DNA of 64,000 nt from the NCBI RefSeq assembly GCF_001936595.1, contig NZ_MLBG01000010.1, forward strand, positions 1-64,000. The letters run 5' to 3'. This DNA comes from Desulfovibrio sp. DV. GTDB lineage: Bacteria > Desulfobacterota > Desulfovibrionia > Desulfovibrionales > Desulfovibrionaceae. This document shows positions 41,733 to 50,731 of this stretch, piece after piece (position 1 is the stretch's first letter; each line of letters begins with the position of its first letter). The position numbers were made by a program, and so were the translations under genes. The notes under the pieces are model-generated. The model was not told the DNA's origin. It saw only the letters and a list, made by a program, of their open reading frames with translations, and did not search any database.

Positions 41733-43356
41733 GATCGAACGCAACTTCAAATTCCTGCTTGTCGAGATCGAACGCCAGATCGAGGGCACGATTGCCGTTT
41801 TGGAGCATCGCGACGAAAAGGCCATCGCCAAAATCGAGGCCCGCGACGACTATATCGACAACTTGAAAAGCGTCATCGAGAATGCCTGTTTTGCCACGCT
41901 GCACGGCGAGACCCGGCCCAGTGCCCCGGAAGTCGCCCGTATCCGGGCCTTTCACATCATCGGCAGCAACCTTGAACGGGTGGGCGACCATGCCGTCAAC
42001 GTGGTGCGTCAGACCCGCCACTACGACGACCCGGAATGCGTCAAACGCTATGCCTACAAGCCGTTTTTCCAGGAAATACGCAACGCCCTGGCCTGGATGC
42101 CCAAGGCCGTGCTTGAACGGGACATGGCGACGGCCCTTAAAATCTGCCGCTGCGAGCTGCACCTCGACCGTCTGTACAAGCAGGAGTTCGACCGCATCCG
42201 CGACGAACTGCGCTCGGGGTTCGGCACCGGCGATCTGCTGACCACGCTTTTTATCTTCCGCTATCTGGAACGCATGGGCGACGCCCTGTTAAATGTCGGC
42301 GAGGCCGCCATCTTCGGCATCACCGGCGACAAGTTCAAAATCCGCCAGTTCACGGCCCTAAGCGACATCCTGGCCGAGTCCGGCCACGAAAACCCGCTGT
42401 CCGACCTGGAATTCGAGTCCATCTGGGGGACGCGCTCGGGCTGCCGCATCGGCCGGGTGCTGGAACGCGGCGGCGAGGACGACTGCCACAAGGAAGTGAT
42501 CTTCAAGGACGGCGACAGCGCCAAGCTGCGCCAGGAAGCGGACAACTTCGCCCGCTGGGAAGCCCTCATGCCCGGCCTTGCCCCGCGGCTGGAAGCCTTT
42601 CGCGAAGGCAAAAAAACCAGCTCCATGCTGATCGAACTGCTGCCCGGCCAGACCATCCAGGACCTGGCCCTGTCAAGCGACCTCGATCTCCTGGGCCGGG
42701 CCCTGGCCGCCCAGTGCCGCACGGCCAAGGCCCTGTGGGACAAAACCCTGACCGCGACCCCGGTGGCTGCCGGCTCCATCAGGCAACTGCGCGCCCGCCT
42801 GCCCGAGGTGCTCACCGTCCATCCCGGCTTTCGCCTCAAGCGCCGGACCATCGGCTCGTTTGTGCTGCCGTCTCTGGATGAGCTGCTCACCGCGGCAGCG
42901 GCTGCCGAGAAACCCCTGGCCGCGCCCTACTCGGTGCTTATTCACGGCGACTACAACACCAACAATATCCTTTACGACCAGACCGAAGACCGCATCCACT
43001 ACATCGACCTGCACCGCTCGACCGAAACCGATCTGGTCCAGGACGTGTCGGTCTACATGGTCTCCAACTTCCGCCTGCCGGTCTTCGACAAGGCCCGGCG
43101 GCGGGTTCTGAGCAGCGTCATCCTGGAATTCTACCGCTTTGCCGCGGCCTATGCCGCAGAAAACGGCGATACGACCTTTGACATCCGTCTGGCCCTTGGC
43201 CTTGGGCGGTCGCTTATCACGTCAACGCGCTTTGAACTGAGCGAACGCTTTTCCAAACTGATGTTTCATCGCGGCATCTTTCTGCTCGAACGCGTGGTCG
43301 GCCATACCGGCGATCCGGCCGCCTTCCGGCTGCCGCTGTCCGCGCTTTGCTACTAG
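41725..43356 (+). CDS. PhoU-like domain fused to an APH-type kinase
   Basis: The product is 543 residues. The N-terminal 230 form two PhoU-like helical bundles, each with the metal-site pattern (NLERVGDHAVNVV near residue 82 and RYLERMGDALLNVG near 180). A phosphotransferase domain follows with VLIHGDYNTNNILYDQ near 406 (catalytic HGD...N) and YIDLHRS near 425 (metal Asp). So it couples a phosphate-regulator fold to a small-molecule or protein kinase. The substrate is unknown. It is coupled to the amphi-Trp gene and followed after 30 bp by the ATP-grasp gene. Confidence 0.8.
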   Translation: MHEIERNFKFLLVEIERQIEGTIAVLEHRDEKAIAKIEARDDYIDNLKSVIENACFATLHGETRPSAPEVARIRAFHIIGSNLERVGDHAVNVVRQTRHYDDPECVKRYAYKPFFQEIRNALAWMPKAVLERDMATALKICRCELHLDRLYKQEFDRIRDELRSGFGTGDLLTTLFIFRYLERMGDALLNVGEAAIFGITGDKFKIRQFTALSDILAESGHENPLSDLEFESIWGTRSGCRIGRVLERGGEDDCHKEVIFKDGDSAKLRQEADNFARWEALMPGLAPRLEAFREGKKTSSMLIELLPGQTIQDLALSSDLDLLGRALAAQCRTAKALWDKTLTATPVAAGSIRQLRARLPEVLTVHPGFRLKRRTIGSFVLPSLDELLTAAAAAEKPLAAPYSVLIHGDYNTNNILYDQTEDRIHYIDLHRSTETDLVQDVSVYMVSNFRLPVFDKARRRVLSSVILEFYRFAAAYAAENGDTTFDIRLALGLGRSLITSTRFELSERFSKLMFHRGIFLLERVVGHTGDPAAFRLPLSALCY

Positions 43357-43386
43357 ACATCCGCGCAACGCACCATGGAGGATTAA

Positions 43387-44271
43387 ATGAAAAAGATAGG
43401 CGTGGTGGGCATTCCCGGCGGCTGGTCCACCTTACGGCTCCTGGACGCCCTGGAATCCCGCACAGGGTATCGCCTGTGCATCGACATGGCCGAGGTGCGC
43501 CTCGATCTGGAAACGGGCAAGGCCTTTTACCAGGGCACGGACCTGACCAGCCTCGATGGGCTGATCGTCAAGAAAATCGCCCCATCCTACACCCCCGACG
43601 CCCTGGACCGCATGGAGATCCTGCGGTTCCTGCGTTCCGGCGGGCTGCCGGTCTTTTCCGATCCCGACAGCATGTTTCGCCTGATTGACCGCTTAAGCGG
43701 CACGGCCGTCCTTCGCCGGGGCGGCATCCCCATGCCGCCGACGGAAATCACCGAGGATGTCGACGAGGCCGCCGCCGTGGTGGCCCGCTTCGGCCGGGCC
43801 GTGTTCAAGCCGCTCTACAGCTCCAAGGCCCGGGGCATGACCGTCATCGAGGACGGCCCGGAAGCCCATGAGGAGATTGCCGACTATCAGGCGGCCGGCA
43901 ACCGGGTCATGTACATCCAGAAGATGGTCTCCCATGCCGGCGGGCATCTGGATCTGGGCGTGTCGTTTCTCGGCGGCGAATATCTGGCCACCTACGCCCG
44001 GCAAGGCAGCGGCAACTCCTGGGACACCACCACCCGTACCGGCGGACGCTACGTGCCCCATACCCCGTCCACGGAAATCATCGATCTGGCCCACAAGGCC
44101 CAAAGCCTCTTTCCGGGCATGGCCTTTACCTGCGTCGATGTCGTGGAAACGCCCTCCGGCGCAGCCATCTACGAAGTCTCGGCCTTTGGCGGCTTCCGCG
44201 GCCTGCTCGATGCCTGCGGCATTGACGCTGCCGCCGTCTATGCCGATTACGTCCTGGAGAACATCCGATGA
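43387..44271 (+). CDS. GAK-system ATP-grasp enzyme
   Basis: The product is 294 residues. The ATP-grasp fold, RimK-like, is supported by RAVFKPLYSSKARGMTVIED (ATP Lys and loop), VMYIQKMVSH and DVVETPSGAAIYEVSAFGGF with the metal-binding acidic and Asn/Ser positions. It would ligate a carboxylate to an amine or thiol, probably on a peptide or protein. The symbol is not known. ATG overlaps nothing upstream; its stop overlaps the next gene (ATGA). Confidence 0.8.
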   Translation: MKKIGVVGIPGGWSTLRLLDALESRTGYRLCIDMAEVRLDLETGKAFYQGTDLTSLDGLIVKKIAPSYTPDALDRMEILRFLRSGGLPVFSDPDSMFRLIDRLSGTAVLRRGGIPMPPTEITEDVDEAAAVVARFGRAVFKPLYSSKARGMTVIEDGPEAHEEIADYQAAGNRVMYIQKMVSHAGGHLDLGVSFLGGEYLATYARQGSGNSWDTTTRTGGRYVPHTPSTEIIDLAHKAQSLFPGMAFTCVDVVETPSGAAIYEVSAFGGFRGLLDACGIDAAAVYADYVLENIR

Positions 44272-45350
44272 GCAGTCCCACCATTGCCGGACTCATGGCC
44301 CCGATTCTTGCCGAGGCCCCTCTTGCCCACCGCCTGGAAGTGACCTTTGCCGACGTCACGGTCGCCCTCGCCACCAATTCCCAGGCCCTGACCGACAAGC
44401 TTGGCCACTACTACCGCGACTTCCTCGGCAGCGGCGGGACCACCACCATCGAGGTCACGGCCATCGAGGCCGGGCCGCCGGACTTCGACCTGCCGCTCAG
44501 TGTTCATGCCCGGGAACCCGGCAAGACCAAGCTCAAGGAAGCCTCCGTCGACCTGCCTGACGGACGCGTGGTGCGAAAACTCACCACCGGATTGGTGTTT
44601 CTGTTTGGCCAGGGCAAAAACTACGCTGTCGGGCCGTGCATCGAAAACGACAACCAGATCGTCAACTTCATCAACAACCGCTTCATCGAATGGCGGCTGA
44701 AGCATGGCGCCCTGCTCTTCCACGCCGCCGGCATTGCCCAGGCCGGCGCAGGGCTGGCCATTGCCGGGTTTTCCGGAGCCGGAAAATCCACGCTCGCCCT
44801 TGAAATCATGCGCCACGGCACGGATTTCATCAGCAACGACCGGGTGATGGTATCTCGTGAGGCAAGCTCCCTGACCATGGCCGGGGTGGCCAAGATGCCC
44901 CGGGTCAACCCCGGCACGGTGCTCAACAACCCCAATCTGGCCTCGGTCATGAACGCCGGGGACAGGGCCCGCTTTGCCGCCCTGCCCCAGGCCGAATTGT
45001 GGGATCTCGAACACAAGTACGATGCCTTTATCGACGAATGCTTCGGCCCGGGCCGGTTCAAGCTGGCCTGCCCCATGGCCGGGCTGGTCATCCTGCGCTG
45101 GAAGCGAGACGCCTCGCCGCTTACGGCTTCCCGGGTCGATCTGAACCAGCGCCGCGACCTCATGCCGGCCTTTATGAAGGACGTGGGCCTTTTTTACGAA
45201 TTCGAAGACCCGTCCGAGCCGTCCATGGCCAGCCAGAACGCCTACCTCGAGTTGCTTGGCGATCTGCCGGTCCTGGAAATCGACGGCGGCGTGGATTTCC
45301 ACAAGGCGGCCCGGGAATGCCTGACGTTTCTGGAGTCTGTGCGCCGTTAG
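44268..45350 (+). CDS. HprK-related kinase B (GAK system)
   Basis: The product is 360 residues. The P-loop GFSGAGKSTLALEIMRHG near residue 168 is HPr-kinase-like, followed by DFISNDRVMVSR. An N-terminal domain of about 150 residues precedes it. It probably phosphorylates a protein, perhaps a partner encoded in this operon. The start overlaps the ATP-grasp stop by four bases, so the two are co-translated. It ends 54 bp before the P-type ATPase gene. Confidence 0.8.
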   Translation: MSSPTIAGLMAPILAEAPLAHRLEVTFADVTVALATNSQALTDKLGHYYRDFLGSGGTTTIEVTAIEAGPPDFDLPLSVHAREPGKTKLKEASVDLPDGRVVRKLTTGLVFLFGQGKNYAVGPCIENDNQIVNFINNRFIEWRLKHGALLFHAAGIAQAGAGLAIAGFSGAGKSTLALEIMRHGTDFISNDRVMVSREASSLTMAGVAKMPRVNPGTVLNNPNLASVMNAGDRARFAALPQAELWDLEHKYDAFIDECFGPGRFKLACPMAGLVILRWKRDASPLTASRVDLNQRRDLMPAFMKDVGLFYEFEDPSEPSMASQNAYLELLGDLPVLEIDGGVDFHKAARECLTFLESVRR

Positions 45351-45404
45351 AGGCTGCGCTGGCCGGATGCCCTGGACCAAAAGTCCGTACGTGACGGAGT
45401 AGCC

Positions 45405-48182
45405 ATGACCGATCCGACGCAACAGGCAGCCCTCAAGGCTGCCCGGCATCCGGCCGCCTCCCTGGAACATGAGGCTGCTGCCCTCGCTCCGGAGGAGGAA
45501 TTTCTCAAGCACCTCGAACATTTCGCCCAGAAAGCCAATGTATTTGCCACCTTGGCAGCCAAGAACAAGGTTGCTCCCTACGAGGCGTTTGCCCATCTGC
45601 ATACGCTTTGGGCCGAGGTGGAGCGCACCGGAGCCCGTCTGTCCGAACCGGTCCCCCTGGCCAAACCGGCCGTGGCCGGCCTGACCACTGCCGAGGCCCG
45701 GGAGCGCCTTCGCCAGTACGGGCTTAACCAGGCCGGAACGTCCAAGCGCGTCACCCTGGCCAGCCGCATCGTCGATGCCCTGAAAAATCCCCTGGTGATC
45801 CTGCTCTTTGTCCTGGGCGGCATCTCCTACGCCACGGACGACGTGCGCTCGGCCGTGGTCATCATCGGCATGGCCGTGCTCGGCGTGACCCTCAAAGTCA
45901 TCCAGGAGGCCAAGGCCGACACCGCTGCCGAGCAGCTTAAAAAGATGGTCCACACCACGGCCACGGTGCTGCGCGACGGCGGGCAGCTGGAAATCCCCAT
46001 GACCGAGGTGGTTCCCGGCGACATGGTCCTGCTGGCGGCCGGCGACATGGTCCCGGCCGATGTCCAGCTCGTACGGGCCAAGGATCTCCACGTCAACCAG
46101 GCCATGCTGACCGGCGAAGCCCTGCCGGTGGAAAAAGTCGCCCGCGCCCCGGGGCAGCCCCCGGCCGAAGGGGAGACGGGCCTGGGCGATCTGGCCATGT
46201 GCTTCATGGGCACCAACGTGGTCTCAGGCTCGGCCACAGCCCTGGTCATGGCCACCGGCACGCGGACCTATTTCGGCGGGATTGCGGCCAAGCTCTCGGA
46301 AAAGCGGGCCGAGACGGATTTCGACAAGGGCATCAAAAAGTTCACCATGCTCATGCTGCGCTTCATGATCGTCATGGTGCCCTTTGTGTTTGTCATAAAT
46401 GGCTTCACCACCGGCGACTGGATGGGCGCGTTCATGTTCGCCCTGGCCGTGGCTGTGGGGCTCACCCCGGAAATGCTGCCCATGGTGGTGACGGTGTGCC
46501 TGTCCAAGGGCGCTTTGGCCATGGCCAAACACAAGGTCATCGTCAAACGCTTGGACGCCATCCAGAACTTCGGGGCCATCGACATCCTGTGTACGGACAA
46601 GACCGGAACCCTCACCCAGGACAAGATCATCCTGGAAAAATACCTCGACGTCACCGGCGAGGAGGACAATTCGGTCCTGGAATACGCCTACGTCAACAGT
46701 ACGCTGCAAACCGGCCTGCGAAACGCCCTGGACCTGGCGGTCATCTGTTCCGGCGACGGGGTCGGAACCCACATCGACCCTTCCCGCTATGAACTGCTTG
46801 ACGAAATCCCCTTCGATTTCATGCGCCGCCGCTTGAGCGTCATTGTCAGGGATACCCACACCGGCAAGGCGATCCTTATCTGCAAGGGCGCAGCCGAAGA
46901 GGTCTTTGCCCAATGCTGCGACTGCCTCCACGACGGTGTCATCTCGCCCCTTGACGCCGTGCACCGCGAAACCATGCAGGAGCTGGTTCACGAGCTCAAC
47001 GACGACGGCTTCCGGGTGGTGGCCCTGGCCTTTGCCGAAGTGGATGGTTCGCGCCACGACTTTGCCGTGGCCGACGAGTGCAACCTGACCCTCATGGGCT
47101 ACCTCGCCTTCCTCGATCCGCCCAAGGATACGGCGGCCGACGCCCTGGCCGCCATGCTGGCCCTTGGCATCCAGCCCAAAATCCTCACCGGCGACAACGC
47201 GGTCATTACCGCCAAAATCTGCCGCGAGGTTCGGTTCGACGCCGGCGACCACCTGATCACCGGCGAGGCCGTGGCCGCCATGTCCGAGGCCGAACTGGCC
47301 GAGGCCGTGGAAATCTGCCACGTGTTCGCCAAGCTCGACCCCATGCAAAAGGAAGCCATCGTCAAGGCCCTGCGGGCGCGCGGCCATGTGGTGGGATTCA
47401 TGGGTGACGGCATCAACGACGCCCCGGCCCTGCGGGCGGCCGACATCGGCATTTCCGTGGATTCGGCCGTGGACGTGGCCAAGGAATCGGCCGACATCAT
47501 CCTGCTGGAAAAGAGCCTGGCCGTCCTCGAGCACGGCGTGGCCGAAGGCCGCAAGATCTTTTTCAACATCACCAAGTACATCCGCATGGGAGCCAGCTCG
47601 AATTTCGGCAACATGTTCAGCGTGCTCGGGGCCAGTGCCTTCCTGCCCTTCCTGCCCATGCTGCCCATCCAGATTCTGGTCAACAACCTCATGTACGACT
47701 TCTCCCAGACGGCCATCCCAACCGACAACGTGGACACCGACATCGTCAAGCAGCCCAGGCGCTGGCGCATCGACGATATCCGGCGCTACATCCTGTATCT
47801 TGGCCCGGTCAGTTCGCTGTTTGACTACGTCACCTTCTTTATCCTGCTCCATGTCTTCGGAGCCTGGGACAATGCGGCCTTGTTTCAGACCGGCTGGTTC
47901 ATCGAGTCGTTGCTGTCCCAGACGCTCATTGTCCATGTCATCCGCACGGACAAGATACCCTTCCTGCAAAGCCGTTCCAGTTTCATGCTCGGCCTGACCA
48001 CCCTGGCCATCTGCGCCGTTGGCGTGTGGCTGCCGTTTTCCCCTCTGGCCGGCTATTTCGGCCTGGTGGTCCCGCCGTCGGGCTACTGGGGCCTCATTGC
48101 CCTGGTCATCTTCTGCTACATGTGCCTGGCCCAGATCGTCAAAACCTGGGTGGTCAGGCGCATCGCATCCTGCGCCAACTAA
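45405..48182 (+). CDS. mgtA: MgtA-type P-type ATPase (Mg2+ import)
   Basis: The product is 925 residues. The phosphorylated Asp is in LCTDKTGTLTQDKIIL (near residue 398), the actuator motif in AMLTGEALPVEK (near 236) and the hinge in GFMGDGINDAPALRAADIG (near 666). QILVNNLMYDFSQTAIPTDN is the late MgtA segment before the last helices. It imports Mg2+ into the cytoplasm. A 90-residue N-terminal extension (helical, soluble) is longer than in many relatives. There is only a short gap after the HprK-like kinase, so co-transcription is likely; no M-box is visible in that space. Confidence 0.85.
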   Translation: MTDPTQQAALKAARHPAASLEHEAAALAPEEEFLKHLEHFAQKANVFATLAAKNKVAPYEAFAHLHTLWAEVERTGARLSEPVPLAKPAVAGLTTAEARERLRQYGLNQAGTSKRVTLASRIVDALKNPLVILLFVLGGISYATDDVRSAVVIIGMAVLGVTLKVIQEAKADTAAEQLKKMVHTTATVLRDGGQLEIPMTEVVPGDMVLLAAGDMVPADVQLVRAKDLHVNQAMLTGEALPVEKVARAPGQPPAEGETGLGDLAMCFMGTNVVSGSATALVMATGTRTYFGGIAAKLSEKRAETDFDKGIKKFTMLMLRFMIVMVPFVFVINGFTTGDWMGAFMFALAVAVGLTPEMLPMVVTVCLSKGALAMAKHKVIVKRLDAIQNFGAIDILCTDKTGTLTQDKIILEKYLDVTGEEDNSVLEYAYVNSTLQTGLRNALDLAVICSGDGVGTHIDPSRYELLDEIPFDFMRRRLSVIVRDTHTGKAILICKGAAEEVFAQCCDCLHDGVISPLDAVHRETMQELVHELNDDGFRVVALAFAEVDGSRHDFAVADECNLTLMGYLAFLDPPKDTAADALAAMLALGIQPKILTGDNAVITAKICREVRFDAGDHLITGEAVAAMSEAELAEAVEICHVFAKLDPMQKEAIVKALRARGHVVGFMGDGINDAPALRAADIGISVDSAVDVAKESADIILLEKSLAVLEHGVAEGRKIFFNITKYIRMGASSNFGNMFSVLGASAFLPFLPMLPIQILVNNLMYDFSQTAIPTDNVDTDIVKQPRRWRIDDIRRYILYLGPVSSLFDYVTFFILLHVFGAWDNAALFQTGWFIESLLSQTLIVHVIRTDKIPFLQSRSSFMLGLTTLAICAVGVWLPFSPLAGYFGLVVPPSGYWGLIALVIFCYMCLAQIVKTWVVRRIASCAN

Positions 48183-48220
48183 AGCGCGCACGCGAAGCCT
48201 GACGCGAGTTGGCGACAGGC

Positions 48221-48264
48221 AAAACGCCGGGGAAGTCCGCCCGATGGGCTTTCCCGGCGTTTTT
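48221..48264 (+). terminator. Terminator after mgtA
   Basis: The arms AAAACGCCGGGGAAG and CTTTCCCGGCGTTTT form a strong hairpin 39 bp after the mgtA stop, followed by a short T-run. Confidence 0.8.
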
Positions 48265-48639
48265 GCGTGTCCTGCAACGCTTCCGCAGCCCAAGCCGTAA
48301 GGCCTTCTCCCGCGAGGCTGGGTGGCAGGACAGTGCAAGGCGTGCTCCCAGACCGACCAGACCGTTCTGTAAGACAAGGACGCTGGCCCAAGCCTCCAGA
48401 TACGTGGCAAACCAAGCCTCTCCCCCAGAACATTCGCGGCCAACTCCCGGCTCCTCCCCGGACCGCCGGTCCAGGGAACGTCAGCCCACAGAAGGGTGCC
48501 TCCCGCCAACGACGGACGGCATAGTGGGCAAGTCAGAACCATCGGGGCCGGTTGCCGGGGTTGCGGCGCAGCGTGTGCCCCGGACACAGGATGTTGTACC
48601 GTGGTGGATGCGGGCCCGTGCCCACCCTCGGCCATAAAA
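48265..48639. other. Intergenic region between mgtA and qrcD
   Basis: About 375 bp without a supported gene lies between two terminators. The overlapping frames in both directions have unconvincing composition. No RNA gene or repeat was recognised. Confidence 0.5.
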
Positions 48640-48667
48640 AAGCCCGGCCGCTTGCGCGGCCGGGCTT
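48640..48667 (-). terminator. Terminator of the qrc operon
   Basis: A perfect 12-bp stem (48640-48651 and 48656-48667, loop of four) is followed on the minus strand by TTTTTT. It lies 24 bp beyond the qrcD stop. Confidence 0.9.
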
Positions 48668-48691
48668 GGTCGTTTCGGGGGGAAACGGGTC

Positions 48692-49936
48692 CTACTTCTT
48701 GTTGAGGCCAACTTCCTGGGGGAAGATCGGCAGGTAGCGGTAGGACAGGCTCATGATGATGAAACCGTAGGCAATGACCATCAGCGAGGTGGCCCACTCT
48801 GCCCAGTTGGGAGTGTAGATCTCCCACTTGGTGAACGGCAGCACCGGCTGGGCCAGGGCCTGGACGGTGAAGACGTAACGGTTGATCACCACGCCGGCGC
48901 AGGCCAGGATGGCTCCCGAGTACATGAAGAACGGCTTCTTGCGCAGGGGAGTCAGCAGGAAGATCACCGGCACGAGCAGGCACAGGACCAGTTCGGTGAA
49001 GAACAGCCAGCGGCCGTAGACCAGCCCGTAGAACATCTGGTCAAAGGTCAGGCCGGCCCGGGGCAGGATGTCGTTGATCCAGGCCCAGGTGTCGAGATAC
49101 TTAAACACCATGTAGATCAGCAGCATGGTGCCGCCGATTTTGCACATGAGGGACTTGATGCGGTAGGTGGTGAGCTTGCGGCCGGTCACTTTTTCCATGA
49201 AGCCGCAGATCAGCACCGTCATGCACGGGCCGGAGGCAATGGCCGACAGGACGAACAGGAAGAACGTCCAGGGCCAGATGAAAAACCCGTCGCGGAAGGC
49301 ATACGGGCGGGCGAACATGACGCCGTACATGCCGCCGAGCGATCCCTGGTGGAAGGTCGACAGGAATGCGCCGATACCGGCAAACAGCGGCATGACCACG
49401 TGCATCTGGTGGGCCAGGTTGTGCAGGAACGGGATCTTGTTGATCTGCTTCTGCTCAAGGATCAGCGGCACGTATTCGATGATGAGCACCAGCAGGTAGC
49501 AGGTGATGCAGAAGATAACTTCTGTCAGCATCGAGTGGACGTTGGGGTGCCAGTAGCCGAACCATGACCGGATGGGCTGGCCGACGTCCAGGGACAGGAT
49601 GAGCATGGCCCCGGAGTAGCAGATGAAGCCCTTGATGACGGTCAGGTTGATGATGTTCTTGAGTTCGTCAATGCGGATGATGTAGCGCAGAAGCCCGGTA
49701 AAAAAGGCTCCGGCACCCAGGGCAATGACGGCGAGGTCGAAGGTGATCCACAGGCCGAACCCGAAGTAGTTGTCAAGGCCGGTGACACCCAGGCCGTATG
49801 CAAAGCACACGAGCATGGCGAAGAAACCGTAGGCAGCGACAACGCCCAAAACGGCCAGCCACTTCATGAATTTCCCGATGGAGCAACGCTCCACACCCTC
49901 GGGATACCAGGTTTTTTCGATTTCAGTAAAGCTCAT
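48692..49936 (-). CDS. qrcD: Qrc complex membrane subunit QrcD (NrfD-like)
   Basis: The product is 414 residues with about ten membrane segments, NrfD/PsrC type. It binds menaquinone in the inner membrane and passes electrons from the periplasmic subunits into the quinone pool. Features are GVVAAYGFFAMLVCFAYGLG, DVGQPIRSWFGYWHPNVHSM and LFAGIGAFLSTFHQGSLGGM, typical of the family. The gene is last in the operon qrcA-B-C-D, 14 bp after qrcC, and is followed by a terminator. Confidence 0.92.
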   Translation of the reverse strand: MSFTEIEKTWYPEGVERCSIGKFMKWLAVLGVVAAYGFFAMLVCFAYGLGVTGLDNYFGFGLWITFDLAVIALGAGAFFTGLLRYIIRIDELKNIINLTVIKGFICYSGAMLILSLDVGQPIRSWFGYWHPNVHSMLTEVIFCITCYLLVLIIEYVPLILEQKQINKIPFLHNLAHQMHVVMPLFAGIGAFLSTFHQGSLGGMYGVMFARPYAFRDGFFIWPWTFFLFVLSAIASGPCMTVLICGFMEKVTGRKLTTYRIKSLMCKIGGTMLLIYMVFKYLDTWAWINDILPRAGLTFDQMFYGLVYGRWLFFTELVLCLLVPVIFLLTPLRKKPFFMYSGAILACAGVVINRYVFTVQALAQPVLPFTKWEIYTPNWAEWATSLMVIAYGFIIMSLSYRYLPIFPQEVGLNKK

Positions 49937-49950
49937 TGCATCCCCCCCGA

Positions 49951-50709
49951 TTACTCGCTTTTAAGGTAGTTGTCGCCGAGCTTGCGCACCCATTCCCGCC
50001 GGCTGATGTAATAGACCTGGGTGTCGGTGCCCAGGCGTTCGAGCAGGCGGTAGGCGTAGGGGCTTTTGATCAGCTCATGCACCTTATGCTTGGGGTTTTT
50101 CAGGTCCCCGAAAGCGAGGGCCCCGGAAGGGCAATTCTGGACGCAAGAGGTGACGTAGGCCCCATCGTCGAGGTCCTCGGGATCCTTGCCGGCGGCGCGG
50201 GCAGCGTCCTTGGCCAGGGTCCAACGGTGGTGGCAAAACGAGCATTTTTCGACAACGCCGCGCGGCCGCACCGAGGTCAGGGGCGACAGGGTCTTTTCCA
50301 TGCCTTCGGGCCAGACCGGGTCGAACCAGCCGAAGTACCGGACGTGGTAGGGGCAGGCGGCCACACAATACCGGCATCCGATGCAACGGGGGTAGACCTG
50401 GCTGACGATCCCGCCGTTCTCGTTTTTCTCCGTGGCAATGACCGGGCACACGGACACACAGGGCGGATTGCCGCACTGCTGGCAGGGCCGGGGCAGATAG
50501 GCAATGTCGTGGTCCGGGTAGGCCTTGTCGTTGGTCAGCTCATAGACGGTCATCCACGAGGTGGCCCGGAGCTTGTTGGAGGCTTCGCGTTGCGGTTCGA
50601 CGTTGTTTTCCGTCTGGCAAGAGGCCATGCAGGCCCCGCAGCCGGTGCATTTGTCAATGTCGATCACCATGCCCCAGGTGATCGGGAATTCCTTTTTCTG
50701 TCCGGACAT
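49951..50709 (-). CDS. qrcC: Qrc complex iron-sulfur subunit QrcC
   Basis: The product is 252 residues with four ferredoxin-type Cys groups: CTGCGACMASC, PCQQCGNPPCVSVCP, RCIGCRYCVAACPY and CSFCHH with CVQNCPSG. These give four FeS clusters (one may be [3Fe-4S]) that carry electrons between the QrcA/QrcB side and QrcD. No signal peptide is seen, so it is probably exported with the Tat-carrying QrcB. It lies 22 bp after qrcB. Confidence 0.93.
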   Translation of the reverse strand: MSGQKKEFPITWGMVIDIDKCTGCGACMASCQTENNVEPQREASNKLRATSWMTVYELTNDKAYPDHDIAYLPRPCQQCGNPPCVSVCPVIATEKNENGGIVSQVYPRCIGCRYCVAACPYHVRYFGWFDPVWPEGMEKTLSPLTSVRPRGVVEKCSFCHHRWTLAKDAARAAGKDPEDLDDGAYVTSCVQNCPSGALAFGDLKNPKHKVHELIKSPYAYRLLERLGTDTQVYYISRREWVRKLGDNYLKSE

Positions 50710-50731
50710 GACGGCTTCCCTTTACCTTGCG

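Noticed and set aside
45351-45404. M-box riboswitch before mgtA
   Set aside because: Only 54 bp separate the two genes, too short for the M-box, and no matching structure was seen.
46224-48983. Antisense frame of 919 residues across mgtA
   Set aside because: It is a long chance frame opposite an intact P-type ATPase, typical of high-GC DNA. It is rich in Gly, His, Gln and Asp without any domain.
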